Source: Corallococcus coralloides DSM 2259 | GTDB lineage: Bacteria; Myxococcota; Myxococcia; Myxococcales; Myxococcaceae | NCBI RefSeq assembly: GCF_000255295.1 | Contig: NC_017030.1 | Span: 3,472,001 to 3,536,000 of the forward strand | Reading direction: 5' to 3' | DNA length: 64,000 nt | Shown: piece by piece, positions 63,058 through 64,000 of the stretch | How the letters are laid out: each line of letters begins with the position of its first letter | Numbering within the stretch: the stretch's first letter is position 1 | Notes under the pieces: model-generated | What the model saw: the letters and a program-made list of their open reading frames with translations, nothing else | What the model was told of the DNA's origin: nothing | The model's database searches: none | Translations under genes and position numbers: made by a program

Positions 63058-64000
63058 CTATCCCTCCTTCTTGAGGAAGTACTGGCTGACCTCGATGACG
63101 AACCGGAGCTGCCTGAGGGCGTCCACCCCCACCGGCCCGCCCGCTTTGGGATCGAAGACGTTCAGAAGGAAGTGGTCTTGCTTGAGCCCGCCGAAGGTGA
63201 CGGGGCCCAGGTGGGCGAACTCGGCGTTGAAGACCAGCATCGCCTTGACGATGTACTGGTGCTTCTCCGGCGACAGGGAGTAGCCGTCGAAGGTGAAGCC
63301 CACATGCCCTTCGGCGAGATTGAAGGCTCTGAGTCGGTTGTACGTGTCGTTGGGAGGGTTGCCCGGGGCCGCCGAGAGGATGCCCGCCGCGACGATGAAG
63401 TATTCGGGGAGCTCGGGCGGGTGCCGCACGACGTCCGCGGCCTCGCCCCCTTGACCCTCGGGCCCCTGAATCCCCTGTGGCCCCTGAATCCCTTGTGGCC
63501 CTTGCGGTCCCTCGGGCCCGGTCGCGCCGGTGACTCCGCTCACCAGCAACTCCTGGAGCATCCGCAGGTGGAGCAGGTAGGGCCGGTCCTCCTCGAGGAT
63601 GCGGATGGCGTCGGCGGCGTCATCCACCTGCCAGTCGCCGGCGACTCCGGACTTCACCAGGGCGACCTCCAACTCGGCCAGCATCACGCAGTCGCCCGGG
63701 CCCGGGGGCTCCGGCGTGACGGGAGCGGTGCAGCCGTGCGACTCGCCCAGCCAGTTGGGCCGCCACAGCGCGCGCAGCTCCGTCACCCACAGCCGCAGGG
63801 CGGCGCGCAGGTACCGCTCCATGTCCTCCTTGAGGATGAAGAATGGCCCGGGCGGGGACGCATCCACCATCGGGTCCAGCGGGCTGTTCGGGGAGGGGGG
63901 CGACGTGGGCGGTGAGCCCGTCGCCACCGCGTCGCGGATGGCCTTGAGGAAGTCTTCCATGGACACGGAGGTGGGCGCGTCCTTGGCGACCTCGATGTGA
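63058..64000 (-). CDS. Collagen-repeat fibre-like protein (5' end outside window)
   Basis: Protein of at least 314 residues. The frame stays open to the edge with GC3-rich codons (IEVAKDAPTSVSMEDFLKAI) and internal starts (GTG 63966, ATG 63960) lack a ribosome site, so the true start is probably beyond 64000. A helical N-terminal region leads into ten G-x-y triplets (GPEGPQGPQGIQGPQGIQGP core) and a C-terminal beta-rich head. Collagen-like shafts are common in phage and R-type tail fibres, so it probably forms a trimeric fibre for target binding. Confidence 0.75.
   Translation of the reverse strand, partial: HIEVAKDAPTSVSMEDFLKAIRDAVATGSPPTSPPSPNSPLDPMVDASPPGPFFILKEDMERYLRAALRLWVTELRALWRPNWLGESHGCTAPVTPEPPGPGDCVMLAELEVALVKSGVAGDWQVDDAADAIRILEEDRPYLLHLRMLQELLVSGVTGATGPEGPQGPQGIQGPQGIQGPEGQGGEAADVVRHPPELPEYFIVAAGILSAAPGNPPNDTYNRLRAFNLAEGHVGFTFDGYSLSPEKHQYIVKAMLVFNAEFAHLGPVTFGGLKQDHFLLNVFDPKAGGPVGVDALRQLRFVIEVSQYFLKKEG
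63448..63537 (-). repeat. Ten collagen-like G-x-y codon triplets
   Basis: Ninety bases encode ten consecutive Gly-x-y triplets rich in Pro and Gln, with near-repeats of GPQGIQ at the DNA level. It marks the shaft of the fibre-like protein and may vary in length between strains. Confidence 0.85.

Noticed and set aside
63058-63966. GTG 63966 or ATG 63960 as the true start of the collagen-repeat gene
   Set aside because: No ribosome binding site, and the same frame remains open with coding-like codons to the window edge.

Overview
The window is high-GC DNA with dense genes, codons strongly biased to G or C in the third position, many lipoproteins, and two proteins ending in the MYXO-CTERM tail (a Gly-Cys motif, a hydrophobic helix, then an Arg cluster). 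Together with a hybrid NRPS/PKS and a RoxA-like rubber oxygenase, this points to a myxobacterium of the Myxococcaceae, probably Corallococcus or Myxococcus. I saw no rRNA, tRNA, CRISPR array or intact insertion sequence.

Layout. Bases 1-3162 (minus) are the first 1,054 codons of an NRPS/PKS: an adenylation domain read as proline-like, a carrier domain and the start of a ketosynthase. From 3.3 to 19.1 kb lie single metabolic and regulatory genes, many in divergent regulator/target pairs: a GTGA-coupled DUF885 protein and alpha/beta hydrolase, LysR with a metallo-beta-lactamase-fold lipoprotein, a GlxA-type regulator, MarR with an aldo/keto reductase, LysR with an NAD(P)-binding reductase, then a subtilisin-like lipoprotein and two related secreted proteins. 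From 19.16 to 23.79 kb is a tightly coupled five-gene minus-strand operon of TadE/TadG-like envelope proteins. From 24 to 33.5 kb are a TetR/epimerase pair with a clear operator, a MarR-ClC channel operon, a small Cys-rich secreted protein, a LysR/EamA pair, a methyltransferase and a ureidoglycolate lyase. From 33.6 to 35.6 kb a putatively Fur-controlled promoter leads into a lipoprotein and a MYXO-CTERM protein. From 36 to 49.7 kb are a caspase-like peptidase, a repeat-bearing surface lipoprotein, a RoxA-like dihaem cytochrome, an M20 amidohydrolase, an unidentified Cys-rich protein with faint uracil-DNA-glycosylase-like features, a LysR/MFS/hydrolase set, an amidase and a DUF4386 membrane protein.

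Bases 49.65-50.52 kb hold fragments of at least four genes, marking a rearrangement scar. From 50.5 kb to the end, all on the minus strand and nearly gap-free, is part of a contractile injection system of the extracellular (eCIS) type. In order of transcription it carries a collagen-repeat fibre-like protein, an FFNGR-type component, a TIG-domain fibre-like protein, a MYXO-CTERM-anchored surface protein with a CBM9-like start, a probable tape-measure or assembly protein, an AAA+ ATPase, a 1,078-residue toxin-like cargo and a candidate immunity or accessory protein. Sheath, tube and baseplate genes are not in view and would be expected beyond base 64000. The gene order suggests that the ATPase loads the adjacent cargo, while the fibre-like proteins and the anchored protein handle target recognition and cell-surface tethering. 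This operon is the most unusual system here.
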